Shown piece by piece: positions 63,918 through 64,000 of a DNA stretch of 64,000 bases. This DNA is from Neptunicoccus cionae (GTDB lineage: Bacteria > Pseudomonadota > Alphaproteobacteria > Rhodobacterales > Rhodobacteraceae): positions 310,001 to 374,000 of the forward strand of contig NZ_PKOJ01000001.1 of NCBI RefSeq assembly GCF_002860325.1. The letters are read 5' to 3'. The position numbers and the translations under genes are program-made. The notes beneath the pieces were generated by a model. It did not search any database, was not told where the DNA came from, and saw only the letters and a list, made by a program, of their open reading frames with translations. The stretch's first letter is position 1. Every line of letters starts with the position of its first letter.

Positions 63918-64000
63918 TTATTCTACCAGACCGTTCAGTGTGCCCAGTTTGCCGGCGTCTGTTTCGATCCGCGCAGCAGATGTTTCAGCATCCTGCCAGT
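63918..64000 (-). CDS. tctC: tripartite tricarboxylate transporter substrate-binding protein (C-terminal fragment)
   Basis: The last 27 codons of a minus-strand gene cut by the right edge, ending with WQDAETSAARIETDAGKLGT and LNGLVE before TAA. The fragment alone cannot be assigned. Its place before tctB and tctA makes it almost surely the periplasmic binding protein of the same transporter. Confidence 0.6.
   Translation of the reverse strand, partial: WQDAETSAARIETDAGKLGTLNGLVE

Overview
The window looks like a chromosomal segment of a Rhodobacteraceae (Roseobacter-group) alphaproteobacterium. The evidence is the petP-petR regulator pair beside ilvE, a CcrM-type cell-cycle methyltransferase, the xseB-ispA-dxs block, a NavSp1-like sodium channel, an alphaproteobacterial-type LexA box (GAAC-N7-GAAT) before dnaE2, the mutY/DUF721/DsbA neighbourhood, and a tripartite tricarboxylate transporter. 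Base composition is moderately GC-rich throughout and genes are tightly packed, with many 4-base stop/start overlaps. I saw no rRNA, tRNA, CRISPR array, transposase or prophage gene. No stretch longer than about 300 bases lacks a gene.

Layout. 1-2.2 kb (minus): a formaldehyde-detoxification dehydrogenase coupled to a NYN-LOTUS RNase-like gene and a truncated nitroreductase. 2.3-4.2 kb (plus): two exported proteins, one beta-rich and one leucine-rich repeat. 4.2-7.1 kb: a solitary SOS-type dnaE2. 7.4-12.3 kb (minus): gpmI, an EnvC-like activator, ctpA, rppH and a Cys-rich exported protein in one run. 12.4-14.3 kb (minus): rlmH, rsfS, ilvE. 14.4-19.7 kb (plus): petP-petR, a histone-deacetylase-like amidohydrolase, xseB-ispA-dxs. 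19.7-26.5 kb: ion channel, RNA methyltransferase, CCA-adding enzyme, two Nudix enzymes, Hsp33 and an RsbU-type phosphatase facing an Hpt protein. 27-34.5 kb: mostly metabolic and envelope genes (argG, msrA, YggT, MFS, mepA, LOG protein). 34.5-38.7 kb (plus): serine/threonine dehydratase, dapD, a small unknown protein, a HAD phosphatase and an FAD oxidoreductase, followed by a 14-bp triple repeat.

38.9-40.8 kb (minus): ccrM and rnhB. 40.9-44.1 kb: small secreted proteins, a two-helix membrane protein with an OmpR-like DNA-binding tail, and a DUF2125-like protein. The intergenic regions here carry palindromes that may be operators. 44.2-48.7 kb (plus): pmbA, inositol-phosphatase-like gene, waaA and lpxK (lipid A/Kdo assembly). 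48.9-53.5 kb (plus): class-V aminotransferase, a C-terminally short FadJ-like enzyme, a thioesterase and a Tat-exported DUF1906 protein. 53.5-56.9 kb: CoA transferase, DsbA-like protein, DUF721 and mutY.

56.9-64 kb (minus) is the most interesting region. It is one operon of tctC-tctB-tctA, an aldehyde dehydrogenase, a class-III PLP enzyme resembling the AGXT2L1/AGXT2L2 phospho-lyases, an APH-fold kinase resembling hydroxylysine kinase, and a Tm-1-like UPF0261 protein. Together they suggest uptake of a substrate, phosphorylation of an amino alcohol, elimination of phosphate and ammonia to an aldehyde, and oxidation to an acid. The substrate is inferred, not known.
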